27,040 nt of DNA from assembly GCA_000433255.1 (NCBI GenBank), contig HF998208.1, positions 1-27,040 of the forward strand. The letters are read 5' to 3'. Each line of letters begins with the position of its first letter. The stretch's first letter is position 1. The notes below the pieces were generated by a model. The model was given only the letters and a program-made list of their open reading frames with translations. It made no database searches and was not told the origin of the DNA. Made by a program: the position numbers and the translations under genes. Below, in pieces: positions 1 through 8,001 of this stretch. The stretch is from Coprobacillus sp. CAG:605. GTDB taxonomy: Bacteria > Bacillota_I > Bacilli_A > RF39 > UBA660.

Positions 1-799
1 TATTTTTAATAACCTTATCTAAATTTTTATCACCTTTTACAAAAAATGTTGCATCTTGATATACTGCAGTATCCTCTGTATTTCCATATACTTTTGCAGC
101 CGTATCTAAATCAGTTATCAAAGTATTTTCATAAAGTTCTTGGGCTGCAGTAACGCCACCTTCATTATGACCATCAAAAAGGCCTTTTATTTCAACTTCT
201 ACTTTTTCATTTGCTCCTTTTTCATTATCGGCATCAAATAAATTAGATTTTATTTTTATTTTATCTCCAATTTTCAAATTATTTTTTTTTGCTAAGTCTT
301 TATGCATTAAAATCTTGTTTTTATCATTTTCATTTAGGTGTTCCCCACTAGATAATTTGTAAGCTCCTGAGATAAACTTATTTTCTTTTGATGAATCATT
401 AACTCCTGTTAACATAACAGCCCTTTTAAAGTTTTTTGCTCTTTCTGGTGATTGACCTGAAAGTGTTTTCTGTGTTTCTATTATATCGTTATCTACTAAA
501 TCAGCCACACTATTAATTCTTTTTACATATGAATCAATATCTTTGGATTCAGCAATTTTTTTAATATCTTGTCCTTTTATATTGCCACCACCTCTTGGTG
601 TTCCTAAATTAACTCTTCGGTTTATTTCCATAGAGAAACTATTTGTTATATTTCCAAAAGTTTCTTTTGAAGCTCTGTTCGTAGCGTCTTTAATCGATAA
701 ACTAATAAGACAAAGCGTTGACATAGCTGTTATAACTAACAATATAATTATTGATTTTAGACTTTTTCTAGTTACATATGCAATTGCATTTTTAATCAT
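1..799 (-). CDS. ABC transporter permease (FtsX/MacB type), cut by window edge
   Basis: The frame is open from an ATG at 799 to the left edge, giving at least 266 residues; the C-terminus and its membrane helices lie outside the window. It starts MIKNAIAYVTRKS and has one hydrophobic segment at about residues 20-36, followed by a large predicted extracytoplasmic domain. It is a paralogue of the permease at 1466-2743: both open M(I/L)KNA(I/M)AY..RK and both carry a K(I)L(M/I)HK(D/E)LA.KNNLKL block. The RBS AGGAGG (complement of 807-812) sits in the end of the ATPase gene just upstream, so the two are probably translated together. Inferred role: one half of the membrane channel of an efflux-type ABC transporter. 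The substrate is unknown. Confidence 0.85.
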   Translation of the reverse strand, partial: MIKNAIAYVTRKSLKSIIILLVITAMSTLCLISLSIKDATNRASKETFGNITNSFSMEINRRVNLGTPRGGGNIKGQDIKKIAESKDIDSYVKRINSVADLVDNDIIETQKTLSGQSPERAKNFKRAVMLTGVNDSSKENKFISGAYKLSSGEHLNENDKNKILMHKDLAKKNNLKIGDKIKIKSNLFDADNEKGANEKVEVEIKGLFDGHNEGGVTAAQELYENTLITDLDTAAKVYGNTEDTAVYQDATFFVKGDKNLDKVIKN

Positions 800-810
800 T
801 ATTGTACCTC

Positions 811-1455
811 CTAATTATTTTTATTTTTTTTCTTAAGTTTTCTATCTCTTAATTCTAAAATAATGTCAGCAGAATTTGCTACTTCTTTACTATGGGTTAC
901 TACGATTACACACTTATTTCTTTCTTTTGCTAACTTTTTAAGTATTTCAATTATTTCACCAGCAGTATCAACATCAAGATTTCCAGTAGGTTCATCTGCT
1001 AAAATTATTGGGGCTTCTGAAACTAATGCTCTTGCAATCGCCACTCTTTGTTGTTGTCCTCCGGATAACTTCATTACATTTCTATTTATTTGACTTTTAT
1101 CAAGCCCTAATTCAGATAAGATTGTTTCAGATGCATTTTTATTTACTAATCTAACATTTTCTATTGGTGTTAAATAATCAATTAAATTATAGTTTTGAAA
1201 AACTAACGATATGTTATTTTTTCTATGATTACTATAACCACCTTTCTCTATATCATTTCCTTTAAATAAGATTTGACCTTCTTGTGGTTTATCTAAACCT
1301 GCAAGTAAAGAAAGTAATGTTGATTTCCCTGCCCCTGATTTTCCAATTATTGCATAAAATTTTCCAATTTCAAATTTTTGATTTACTGAAGATAATACTT
1401 TTTCATTTGAATTTGAATAATTATATGTTACATTTTTTATTTCTAATATATCCAT
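811..1455 (-). CDS. ABC transporter ATP-binding protein (MacB/LolD type)
   Basis: A 214-residue nucleotide-binding subunit with all expected motifs: Walker A GKSGAGKST (38-46), Q-loop Gln87, signature LSGGQ (130-134), Walker B IILADEP (150-156) and H-loop His188. Length and motifs fit the MacB/LolD/FtsE group, which hydrolyses ATP at the inner membrane face to drive FtsX-type permeases. The RBS TTAGGAG precedes the ATG by about seven bases. It lies between two paralogous permease genes, 10 bp after one and 11 bp before the next, so it most likely energises a heterodimeric permease. The C-terminus is a lysine/asparagine-rich tail (KLKKKNKNN). The order permease-ATPase-permease and the sizes recall pneumococcal Vex1-Vex2-Vex3, but identity is not claimed. 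Confidence 0.95.
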   Translation of the reverse strand: MDILEIKNVTYNYSNSNEKVLSSVNQKFEIGKFYAIIGKSGAGKSTLLSLLAGLDKPQEGQILFKGNDIEKGGYSNHRKNNISLVFQNYNLIDYLTPIENVRLVNKNASETILSELGLDKSQINRNVMKLSGGQQQRVAIARALVSEAPIILADEPTGNLDVDTAGEIIEILKKLAKERNKCVIVVTHSKEVANSADIILELRDRKLKKKNKNN

Positions 1456-1465
1456 TTTTAATCTC

Positions 1466-2743
1466 CTAACTTATTTTTGACAATATTTCTTTTGGTTTTT
1501 TAATTAATATCATTAAACTTGCAATAATAACTGATAGAACAATAATTCCAATTAATATTCCGTAACTTTGTAAAAATGATATAAGATTTGAAATTAAATT
1601 ATTGTTTTTAAGTAAGCTATCAACCATTATTGTTGAATCATCAGAATTCATAAATCCACCGACTATAATATTTAATATTACATTTCCTATAAACAATGAT
1701 AATACAAAAGATGGTAGTGATATAAATAATAATTCAAGTATAAATTGAGTTACAATTTTTATTTTACTTATACCAATTGATAATAATATTCCTATTTCAT
1801 ATATTCTTTCTCTTAACCATAGTATTAATATTAATGACAAAACTGTTATTCCACCTATCATAATTGAATATGTCATGATCTTAATAATATGTTTTATTCC
1901 ATCTACAGACTCTAGTGTTTCTTCAAATACATAGTTATCACTTGAAACATTGAATTGTGACCAATCAATTTTAATTTTTTTAATTTTATTTAATGCTACC
2001 TTTGTATTTTCTGAACTGTCTGAAAATATTGCAAGTTTATTAACAATTTTGTTATTTTCAGGTTTATTTAATGCTTTTTGACTTGATTCATAATCAATAA
2101 ATACCATATTTTCACTAAAATCTGATGATAATCCAGTATATGTTTCTTGTTTTTTACCTGAAAAGATTCCAATTATCTCAAACTCATATTCTAATTTCTT
2201 TTCACTATTATTAAAATCAATTAATTGAAGTTTGATTTTATCATTAAGTTTTAGGTTATTTTTTTCAGCAAGTTCCTTATGAATAAGAATTTTTCCTCTA
2301 TCATTATTATTAATATGTCTGCCTTTTATAATAGTGAAAATCCCACTATTGAATAAATTATTCTTTTCACTATTATTAGTAGCTTCTACTGAAAGCATAT
2401 TTTTGAACTCATCTGATAAATCATCTCGTTCTACTAATTGAGTTCCATCTACAACTTTGATGTTTGTAGCTCTAGCTAGTCCATCATACTTAGTGATAAT
2501 TTCTTGTATTTCTTTTATATTATCTAATTCTTTAAACTGATTAGTTTCAAAAGTATCACCATCATTTTTAGTTATTGATAATGATGTATTTGAAATCTTG
2601 TATAAGTTTTTTTCTAAATTATTTGTTGATTTTGTTATATTTAAACATGAATATAAACAAGAGAGAACTACTGTTAAAATAATAAATACTATAATTGTTC
2701 TATTTCTTTTTCTTAAAATATATGCCATAGCATTTTTTAGCAT
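1466..2743 (-). CDS. ABC transporter permease (FtsX/MacB type)
   Basis: A complete 425-residue permease. It has an N-terminal membrane helix at about 17-36, an extracytoplasmic domain of roughly 240 residues, and three C-terminal helices (about 285-308, 330-360 and 395-415), which is the classic FtsX/MacB four-helix layout. It is paralogous to the truncated permease at the left edge. The RBS AGGAGG lies about seven bases before the ATG. It is the first gene of a three-gene operon behind a perfect consensus promoter (2799-2827). The family exports peptides, antibiotics or lipids rather than importing nutrients. No binding protein, two-component system or precursor peptide gene is visible beside it, so the substrate cannot be named. 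Confidence 0.93.
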   Translation of the reverse strand: MLKNAMAYILRKRNRTIIVFIILTVVLSCLYSCLNITKSTNNLEKNLYKISNTSLSITKNDGDTFETNQFKELDNIKEIQEIITKYDGLARATNIKVVDGTQLVERDDLSDEFKNMLSVEATNNSEKNNLFNSGIFTIIKGRHINNNDRGKILIHKELAEKNNLKLNDKIKLQLIDFNNSEKKLEYEFEIIGIFSGKKQETYTGLSSDFSENMVFIDYESSQKALNKPENNKIVNKLAIFSDSSENTKVALNKIKKIKIDWSQFNVSSDNYVFEETLESVDGIKHIIKIMTYSIMIGGITVLSLILILWLRERIYEIGILLSIGISKIKIVTQFILELLFISLPSFVLSLFIGNVILNIIVGGFMNSDDSTIMVDSLLKNNNLISNLISFLQSYGILIGIIVLSVIIASLMILIKKPKEILSKIS

Positions 2744-2798
2744 TTTACAAACCTCCTATCTTCAAATTTTTTATTTAAGAATGTATATAAGCCACGTA

Positions 2799-2827
2799 AT
2801 TATATTATTTTTTTAGATTTTTGTCAA
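2799..2827 (-). promoter_or_regulatory. Perfect consensus sigma-A promoter of the ABC exporter operon
   Basis: On the minus strand: TTGACA (complement of 2822-2827), exactly 17 bp, then TATAAT (complement of 2799-2804). Both hexamers match consensus at every base. The start codon is at 2743, leaving a leader of about 45 nt. A promoter this strong is usually held in check by a repressor, but no clear operator is visible. Confidence 0.85.
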
Positions 2828-2865
2828 TTTTTCCATCGGCGGATTTAATATCTTATGATTAATTT

Positions 2866-2905
2866 GTGATAATGTCTTAAGTAATGACTTTCGAAAATGT
2901 CTCAC
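2866..2905 (+). repeat. Possible left-end repeats of the IS remnant
   Basis: Two AATGTCT repeats (in TGATAATGTCTTAAG and CGAAAATGTCTCAC) lie 50-90 bp ahead of the transposase remnant. Repeated TGACATTTTCG-like words are, from memory, typical of IS1202/ISNCY-like ends. A small inverted repeat, GTCAC-TGAG-GTGAC (2919-2932), follows. Weak evidence: no terminal repeat pair can be shown because the right end is lost. Confidence 0.3.
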
Positions 2906-2956
2906 AGTTATATAATATGTCACTGAGGTGACGAAATAAGAAAGGTAAAATTAAGA

Positions 2957-3235
2957 ATGAATGAATTACAAAAATATGAGGTTATCAAGGAATTAGTTGA
3001 TCACAATGGTAGCAAAAACCGAGCTGCTAAAAAACTCAGTATATCTAGAAGACAAATAGATCGTCTTATTATCAAATATAAGGATAAAGGTAAAGCGGGC
3101 TTCGTCCACGGAAATAGAACAAGAAAGCCAGTAAACGCTTTAGATAAATCAATCTCCGAAGACATTATACTACTTATATAAGGGCAAAATATCAAGGTTG
3201 GGATTTCTTTCTCTTTAAAGATTTTCTAAAGCTGC
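2957..3235 (+). pseudogene. IS1202/ISNCY-like transposase, N-terminal remnant
   Basis: The plus strand encodes 74 residues starting MNELQKYEVIKELVDHNGSK. It has a helix-turn-helix (KNRAAKKLSISRRQIDRLI) and the family-like stretch GFVHGNRTRKP, then hits TAA at 3179. Homology-like sequence resumes in other frames: LYKGK in one frame and KYQGWDFFLFKDFLKLH in the next, matching the usual continuation LY..KY...NF.HF. That implies at least two single-base indels. Full-length members are 400 residues or more, so everything after about residue 90, including the DDE catalytic domain, is gone. The remnant stops where a RhuM fragment begins on the opposite strand. It is non-functional. The family assignment comes from recall of IS1202-like N-termini and was not searched. 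Confidence 0.7.
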
Positions 3236-3493
3236 ACAGTAAGAAGAATATATATCTATTATTTTTTGATAAAACCTTCTCTCGCTTGAACAAATATTTC
3301 TAATTCTTTCAAGTGTTTCTTCGAAGTAATCATAGCCAAATATGTAATTAGGATTTTTTAACCTTTTATCATCCATAACTACACCTTTTATCATATATTC
3401 TTTTAATATTTTAGTAGCCCAAATTCTAAAGCTTGTTGCTTTTTTTAAATTCACTCTATATCCACTGGCAATAATCATATCAAGATTATATAT
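3215..3493 (-). pseudogene. RhuM-family protein, internal fragment
   Basis: An 87-residue frame reads MIIASGYRVNLKKATSFRIW and then TKILKEYMIKG, ending near SSERRFYQKIIDIYSS. These are hallmark blocks from the middle of RhuM (virulence-associated) proteins, which are normally over 300 residues. The apparent start is an internal methionine: reading back in frame gives KIYNLD, the usual residues ahead of MII, and then stops. Sequence further upstream (to about 3535) may continue the homology in a shifted frame. The last residues (CAALENL) do not look like RhuM and probably mark the junction with the IS remnant. RhuM genes often travel with genomic islands and restriction loci, so this is likely debris of a lost island. 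Confidence 0.65.
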
Positions 3494-3567
3494 CTTTACC
3501 GTTTTTTATAATTATCAATGTCGGTTTTTCCACGATGTTATTTTCATCAAGTTAACCACTATTTAAT

Positions 3568-4377
3568 TTACCTCTTATATAACAATAAGCCATGATTGCC
3601 ATTATTTGATTTAATAATCTCAGTACTATTAAAAGGATTTCTTTTAGCTAAAGACTCTGTATTATAAAGATAAGATATAATTGTTCCTTGATTATTTAAA
3701 TTAATTCTATTTAAAGTTCGTTGAAAGGTTTTATATTCAAGATAGTAAATGATATTAGAAAGATTAACTAAATCATAAGAGTCTTGAAGTGGCATAGTAC
3801 TTATATCTCCGGTTAGATAATTAATTTTGGCATGTTTAAGCTTGCTTTGTAGTTCTTGATAGTTATTGTTTTGCAGGTATGGATTGTAAGATATCATCTG
3901 ATTAGATGAGGCTTGTTCACTAGAAAAAAGTAAAGAGTCATATATTTCACTTAAGTCAAAGTAATTTAATAAGCCATCCCAAAATTCTTTGGTTTCATTA
4001 TCTAAATATGGTCTGACCCCGTAATATAAATCAAAGGCTTCTTCTTCGTTAACATTTTCGTTACAAATAAAGTTTAAGTAGTCTTTTTGGGACAAGGCCA
4101 TGACGGCAGCCATTTTAAGTTTTAAAAAATATTTGGGAAAAGTACTTATATCAAAGGCATCAATATTAAAAGAATTAACTAAGATACTATTTAATATTTG
4201 GTCGCCAGAGGCAATAACACTAAGCATTTTCTTTTTATTTTTTAAGTATTCTATGTAATCACAAATTCTTTCATTAGATGTTCGATAGATAACTGAAGTA
4301 TTATGAAAAGCTTTTCCATTAGAGGTATTTTGATAATTTCTAGATACAATGTTTTGGGCAATTTCTAAATCTGACAT
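3568..4377 (-). CDS. DUF3419-family SAM-dependent transferase-like protein
   Basis: I place the start at the ATG at 4377 (MSDLEIAQNIVSRNY, 269 aa): AAGAAGGA lies six bases upstream, while the longer frame would overlap the previous gene by 65 bp without an RBS. The block KKMLSVIASGDQILNSILVN followed by FDAFDIS-like NIDAFDISTFPKYFLKLKMAA is the SAM-binding signature of DUF3419 proteins. The best-known relatives are BtaA-type 3-amino-3-carboxypropyl transferases of betaine-lipid synthesis. A later block, DSYDLVNLSNIIYYL, resembles the end of a Rossmann methyltransferase core. This is the last gene after a MazG-like and a UDG-like gene. Activity and substrate are unknown; a role in lipid modification is only one option. 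Confidence 0.75.
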   Translation of the reverse strand: MSDLEIAQNIVSRNYQNTSNGKAFHNTSVIYRTSNERICDYIEYLKNKKKMLSVIASGDQILNSILVNSFNIDAFDISTFPKYFLKLKMAAVMALSQKDYLNFICNENVNEEEAFDLYYGVRPYLDNETKEFWDGLLNYFDLSEIYDSLLFSSEQASSNQMISYNPYLQNNNYQELQSKLKHAKINYLTGDISTMPLQDSYDLVNLSNIIYYLEYKTFQRTLNRINLNNQGTIISYLYNTESLAKRNPFNSTEIIKSNNGNHGLLLYKR

Positions 4378-4402
4378 GGCTGGTCCTTCTTTCTTGGAAG
4401 CT

Positions 4403-4411
4403 ATTATATCA
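4403..4411 (-). promoter_or_regulatory. Possible extended -10 promoter for the DUF3419 gene
   Basis: On the minus strand the sequence TGATATAAT is a TGn extended -10 with a perfect TATAAT, 25 bp before the chosen start. There is no good -35. It overlaps the last codons of the upstream UDG-like gene, so it would be an internal promoter. Confidence 0.4.
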
Positions 4412-4417
4412 CAATAC

Positions 4418-5068
4418 TCATAATTCTTGAGTAATAATCCATTTAATATCTTCAATAGCTTTATCAATATTAAAGATACCATTACCTACAGGATAATAAA
4501 CGGGATAGACTTTATACTTAGTCTTATTAATATCTAATTCATAGGGTGTTTTACGAGATTGAGTTACAGATATTTTGGTATTTAAAATTATGGAACTTAC
4601 TTGGTTACCAAAGGTAATGATTATTTTAGGTTTGACGAGGTCTATTTCTTTTAAAAGCAAATCAAGGTACTTATTTAATACTTCGTCGCTTAATGGTCTG
4701 GCATCTACTTGAGTGCATTTTCCAAGATTAGTAATAAATATTTTTTTCTGTTCTAGTTCATTATAGACGTAATCACAGAAAGCATAGTCCCAGTCTTTAG
4801 GCTTTTTATTCATTATTTGTTGATAAGTATCTTCCGTAAGAAGATTAACATTATAAAATAGTTTCCAAATATTTTTGGTACCTAGCCATGGTGATTTGCG
4901 ACCATGCCAAGTTTTAACACTAGCAATGTTTTTACCGGTAGGATTCATGAAGACAAAACAGATATCAGGATTGGTTGTGCAACCACCATTGTAAATAGAA
5001 TCTAACTCTTTGGCGCCATATTCTTGTTGCATTTTATCATATTCTTGGTTTAAATCTTCTAATTTCAT
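4418..5068 (-). CDS. Uracil-DNA glycosylase superfamily protein
   Basis: A 216-residue protein with the superfamily layout. MNPTGKN (41-47) takes the place of the GE(A)PG motif I. IFITNLGKCTQ (110-120) is the conserved core strand and turn. KIIITFGNQ (148-156) is followed by VYPVYYPVGNG (187-197), which occupies the place of the HPS-type motif II. The superfamily removes uracil or related bases from DNA. Here the motif II histidine is replaced by a tyrosine-rich sequence, so substrate and activity cannot be assumed. The RBS AAGGAG is well placed before the ATG. It lies 21 bp downstream of a MazG-like gene, which suggests nucleotide or DNA damage control. Residues 52-65 (KTWHGRKSPWLGTK) form a basic stretch that could contact DNA. 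Confidence 0.8.
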   Translation of the reverse strand: MKLEDLNQEYDKMQQEYGAKELDSIYNGGCTTNPDICFVFMNPTGKNIASVKTWHGRKSPWLGTKNIWKLFYNVNLLTEDTYQQIMNKKPKDWDYAFCDYVYNELEQKKIFITNLGKCTQVDARPLSDEVLNKYLDLLLKEIDLVKPKIIITFGNQVSSIILNTKISVTQSRKTPYELDINKTKYKVYPVYYPVGNGIFNIDKAIEDIKWIITQEL

Positions 5069-5089
5069 GGGCTTACTCCTTAGTTTTAA

Positions 5090-5419
5090 TTACTTGGTTA
5101 TGGTCTTATGCAAATATATTCTTTTACTAAAACCACCTTTTTTAGTTTTTTTCTCTTCTTTAATTCTTGTAATTTCGGTTAAATCACTACCTTGAGAACA
5201 AGAAATGGCATCTAGGACTTCTAGAACATCAGCAAGTTCTTCTAATATTTCTTTCTTAGTTTTAGCCTTTTTTACTTCATTGGTTTCTTCTTGTAATTTA
5301 TTTAATAAAGCTTCTTGGTATTCTTCGATTGTTAGAGTACTAGTAAATACCTCTTCATTGTCGTTAGCAATGATATTGGGGATATTGTCTCGAACTAATT
5401 TATTATATATTTTTTCCAT
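5090..5419 (-). CDS. MazG-like nucleotide pyrophosphohydrolase
   Basis: The start is set at 5419 (MEKIYNKLVRDNIP, 109 aa) because AAGGAGG lies six bases ahead; an earlier in-frame ATG at 5440 is inside the leader and has no RBS. YNKLVRDNIP is the signature opening of a phosphoribosyl-ATP-pyrophosphohydrolase-like/MazG subgroup. The metal-binding pattern is present as EETNE and, after a short linker, EELAD. Such proteins hydrolyse NTPs or damaged nucleotides to the monophosphate plus pyrophosphate in the cytoplasm. The tail is basic (KEEKKTKKGGFSKR). It is first in the operon with the UDG-like and DUF3419 genes, so cleaning of the nucleotide pool is a reasonable inference. Confidence 0.82.
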   Translation of the reverse strand: MEKIYNKLVRDNIPNIIANDNEEVFTSTLTIEEYQEALLNKLQEETNEVKKAKTKKEILEELADVLEVLDAISCSQGSDLTEITRIKEEKKTKKGGFSKRIYLHKTITK

Positions 5420-5444
5420 GGTTCCTCCTTTTTCATTCAAAAAT

Positions 5445-5453
5445 AGTATAACA
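5445..5453 (-). promoter_or_regulatory. Extended -10 promoter of the MazG-UDG-DUF3419 operon
   Basis: On the minus strand TGTTATACT (TGn plus TATACT) lies 25 bp before the MazG-like start and just after the lepB terminator. No convincing -35 is present. Confidence 0.5.
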
Positions 5454-5491
5454 TGCGTTTGCCAAATGTTCTATAAAAAATATCTTAATTG

Positions 5492-5519
5492 AAAAAAATC
5501 AATGCAGTTAACATTGATT
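5492..5519 (-). terminator. Rho-independent terminator of lepB
   Basis: The minus-strand transcript folds as AATCAATG-(7 nt loop)-CATTGATT followed by a run of T. The 5' arm overlaps the lepB stop codon (5518-5520). Confidence 0.85.
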
Positions 5520-5994
5520 AATTTACTTTACCAAAATGATTAAAAGGAAATATTATAAAGTTAGTATTACCTACAATATTGTCTTTTTTGACTGGGCCAA
5601 AGTATCTACTATCTAGAGAATCTTCCCTATTATCGCCCATAACAAAGTATTCATCATCACCTAAAGTAATTTCAGGAAAATCTTCAGTTTTACCTTTGCC
5701 ATAGACTTTGGCTTCTTCATTATTTATATAGACAATTCCACTAACACATTTGATTTTGTCATTTGGCATACCATAAATTCTTTTTATTAGTTTATCATTG
5801 TTATAATTTACAACTACGATATCATATCTATTTACTTCACTAAGTTTATTTAAAAGCATGATATCATTTGTATATAGTGTATCTTGCATGGATGGGCCAT
5901 TGACCGCAACTGGGGTCATAATAAAACTTCTAATTAGAACAACAACAATAATTATTATTAAATAAGGAATTAATTCTTTGATAAATTTATTCAT
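5518..5994 (-). CDS. lepB: Signal peptidase I
   Basis: Type I signal peptidase of 158 residues, which cleaves signal peptides from exported proteins at the outer face of the membrane. A single N-terminal membrane helix (about 8-26) precedes NGPSMQDTL with nucleophile Ser35. The general base is Lys71 in LIKRIYG. Box E, GDNREDSLDSRYFG (120-133), is intact. Its length is typical of short Firmicutes enzymes such as SipS. AAAGGAG lies ten bases before the ATG. It follows the HELNH gene by 36 bp with no promoter or terminator between, so it is probably the last gene of that operon. Its likely clients here are the exported thioredoxin/rhodanese-type proteins; the lipoprotein would need a type II peptidase instead. 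Confidence 0.95.
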   Translation of the reverse strand: MNKFIKELIPYLIIIIVVVLIRSFIMTPVAVNGPSMQDTLYTNDIMLLNKLSEVNRYDIVVVNYNNDKLIKRIYGMPNDKIKCVSGIVYINNEEAKVYGKGKTEDFPEITLGDDEYFVMGDNREDSLDSRYFGPVKKDNIVGNTNFIIFPFNHFGKVN

Positions 5995-6030
5995 TTGTAA
6001 TCAGCTCCTTTAAAATTATATCAAAATTTT

Positions 6031-8001
6031 TTATAATTTAACACTATTAGTACGACGATACTCTTCAATCCTTGACATAATTTCATCGGTTTGTTGCATA
6101 ATGTTTTTGTAAGCTTTTACTCTTGGAGTTAGTTCAATAGGTTCAGTTATTCCTCTTTCTTGAGCTTCTTCTTTAGATTTCGTTATCCTATTAACATCGT
6201 CTATAAGTCGGTTAAATTCTAAGCCACCTAAATGTTCTTGAAAAATAGAAAATAAATTATTTAAAGCTTCAATATTTTCAGTACCAAGTTCATTTTCTAA
6301 GAGTTCAAAATTGTTATTTTTACGACTTTCTAAAATTATATCTTTATATTTTTCAAATAAACTATCTACAATAAAGTTCATTTTTTCATACGATGTTTGA
6401 TACGTGTACTTTTCAGTTTTATCAGCAAATAAACTATAACCAATTTCATGAGCTTTAGCGCTTATTTCTTGGGCAATTTTTTCATTTATTACTTCATTAA
6501 AGTATTCATACTTTCTTCTACTAGGAATTTCTGGTTGGTTGTAATGTTCTTCTATTAAATCAAAGCCGCATCTAGCCAAGTAGCCTTCTTTATTAGAAGA
6601 AATAGCTGATAATTCGTAGAGATGATTTAATTCATGATTAATACTGTGGTCAATATTATTAGTCTCATGGTCAAAGTTAATAAGGACTAGAGGTGTTAGA
6701 GTATTATCTTTTTTTGTAAATGCTGGGCTGATACATGTTGGGGCGTTGCCATTTAAAATCTCAGTAAAATCACCTAATCCGGATACTAAATTGGCTTGTT
6801 TTAATTTTTCAATAATTAGTTTGTTATAGTATGTATGAGAATTATAGTCTAGTGTGAAATTTTGATCACGCATTTTTTTAGCCTCTTCTAACTTAGAAGT
6901 ATGTTCTACTGCAGGCCAAATGTCTTTTCTTTGAACATAATTTTGATAATCGTCACCTAGATTTATTCCTTTAGATTTAAAATATGCAATACGTTCATTT
7001 TCAATTGTTTGCTTTTGCCATGGACTAGCTTGCGGATTTTCTAATACTTTGGTAGCATCAGTGAAGAAACATTCGATGCCATTAGCAAGCTTGTGGTCAT
7101 TTAAAAGATTAATAACGTATTTATCTAATAAATATTTTTTCTTACTATCTTTTAAAAATTCATCTAGGTTGATTTGGTATTCTAAGGGTATTAAAGGTCT
7201 TATTTGTTTGATAAATTCTTGGTCATAATAATCTTTAAGTTGTTTTTCTAGGTTTTCGTCATGATTGGCTATTTCATATTGACGATGAAATTGTTGTTTA
7301 TAATTTTGATATTCGTTTAAAGCAACTTGGTATTTTGATACTACTTTGTTTAATTCTTGAATTTCTTTTTTTGACATTAATTCATCAATGTTAGAAAATT
7401 GTAAATTAGGTAATATATCTTTTATGTATCGTAGACCATTATTAACAACATCTTGGTAATCCGTCGCTAAAGTTTTTGGGTTAAGGCGATAGGAAATTTG
7501 TCCTAAAAGCCAAGTTGGAAGGTTTTGAATATTAGAAGATGCCACTCTTTTTTCAACGTAAGTTAATAATTCTTCCTTGGTAATATTGGAATTATAATTT
7601 CTAACTAACTCTAAAACATCTTGAGTTGTTTTTTCTTTACGGCCGTTTTCACCTAAAGAATATTGCTTGTAAAACTCTATGTATTTACTTATAGGATGGG
7701 TGTTTATATATTCAAAAGAATTGTAATTTACGACTTGTTCTTGGGTTAGACCTAAAGAATTTCCTTCTAATACCTTTGCAACAAGTTCTTTACTAACAAT
7801 ATTTTCTAACTTATGAAGTTTAGTTAAATAACTTTTAGGAGTTTGATACGCAATAAAAATGGCATTTTTAAACTTAGTTTCAATGTTAGTTCTTTCTTCT
7901 TCGCCATAATAGCTAACGAATAAATCAATTAGTTTATCTTTATTATTTTCAAAGTATTCATAAGAATTTAAGGCTTTAATTAATCTTTCTTTTTCATTCA
8001 T
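6031..8001 (-). CDS. Large cytoplasmic protein with HELNH zinc-peptidase motif, otherwise unknown
   Basis: I do not recognise the family of this 656-residue protein. The notable feature is HELNH (456-460) in DHSINHELNHLYELS, a perfect HExxH. It is followed about 43 residues later by YEYFNEVINEKIAQEIS (498-514), whose Glu503 or Glu507 could be the third ligand of a gluzincin-like site. Just before it, PLVLINFDHETN (437-448) looks like an edge strand running into the site. The N-terminal 400 residues are charged and mostly helical, with long lysine/glutamine/tyrosine-rich stretches. There is no signal peptide or membrane helix, so it should be cytoplasmic. It overlaps the upstream 103-aa gene by 8 bp (translational coupling, RBS AAAGGA) and precedes lepB. 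Confidence 0.7.
   Translation of the reverse strand: MNEKERLIKALNSYEYFENNKDKLIDLFVSYYGEEERTNIETKFKNAIFIAYQTPKSYLTKLHKLENIVSKELVAKVLEGNSLGLTQEQVVNYNSFEYINTHPISKYIEFYKQYSLGENGRKEKTTQDVLELVRNYNSNITKEELLTYVEKRVASSNIQNLPTWLLGQISYRLNPKTLATDYQDVVNNGLRYIKDILPNLQFSNIDELMSKKEIQELNKVVSKYQVALNEYQNYKQQFHRQYEIANHDENLEKQLKDYYDQEFIKQIRPLIPLEYQINLDEFLKDSKKKYLLDKYVINLLNDHKLANGIECFFTDATKVLENPQASPWQKQTIENERIAYFKSKGINLGDDYQNYVQRKDIWPAVEHTSKLEEAKKMRDQNFTLDYNSHTYYNKLIIEKLKQANLVSGLGDFTEILNGNAPTCISPAFTKKDNTLTPLVLINFDHETNNIDHSINHELNHLYELSAISSNKEGYLARCGFDLIEEHYNQPEIPSRRKYEYFNEVINEKIAQEISAKAHEIGYSLFADKTEKYTYQTSYEKMNFIVDSLFEKYKDIILESRKNNNFELLENELGTENIEALNNLFSIFQEHLGGLEFNRLIDDVNRITKSKEEAQERGITEPIELTPRVKAYKNIMQQTDEIMSRIEEYRRTNSVKL

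Noticed and set aside
2919..2932. GTCAC-TGAG-GTGAC hairpin as a terminator or riboswitch
   Set aside because: There is no T-tract after it and no gene end before it; it is more likely part of the IS left end or chance.
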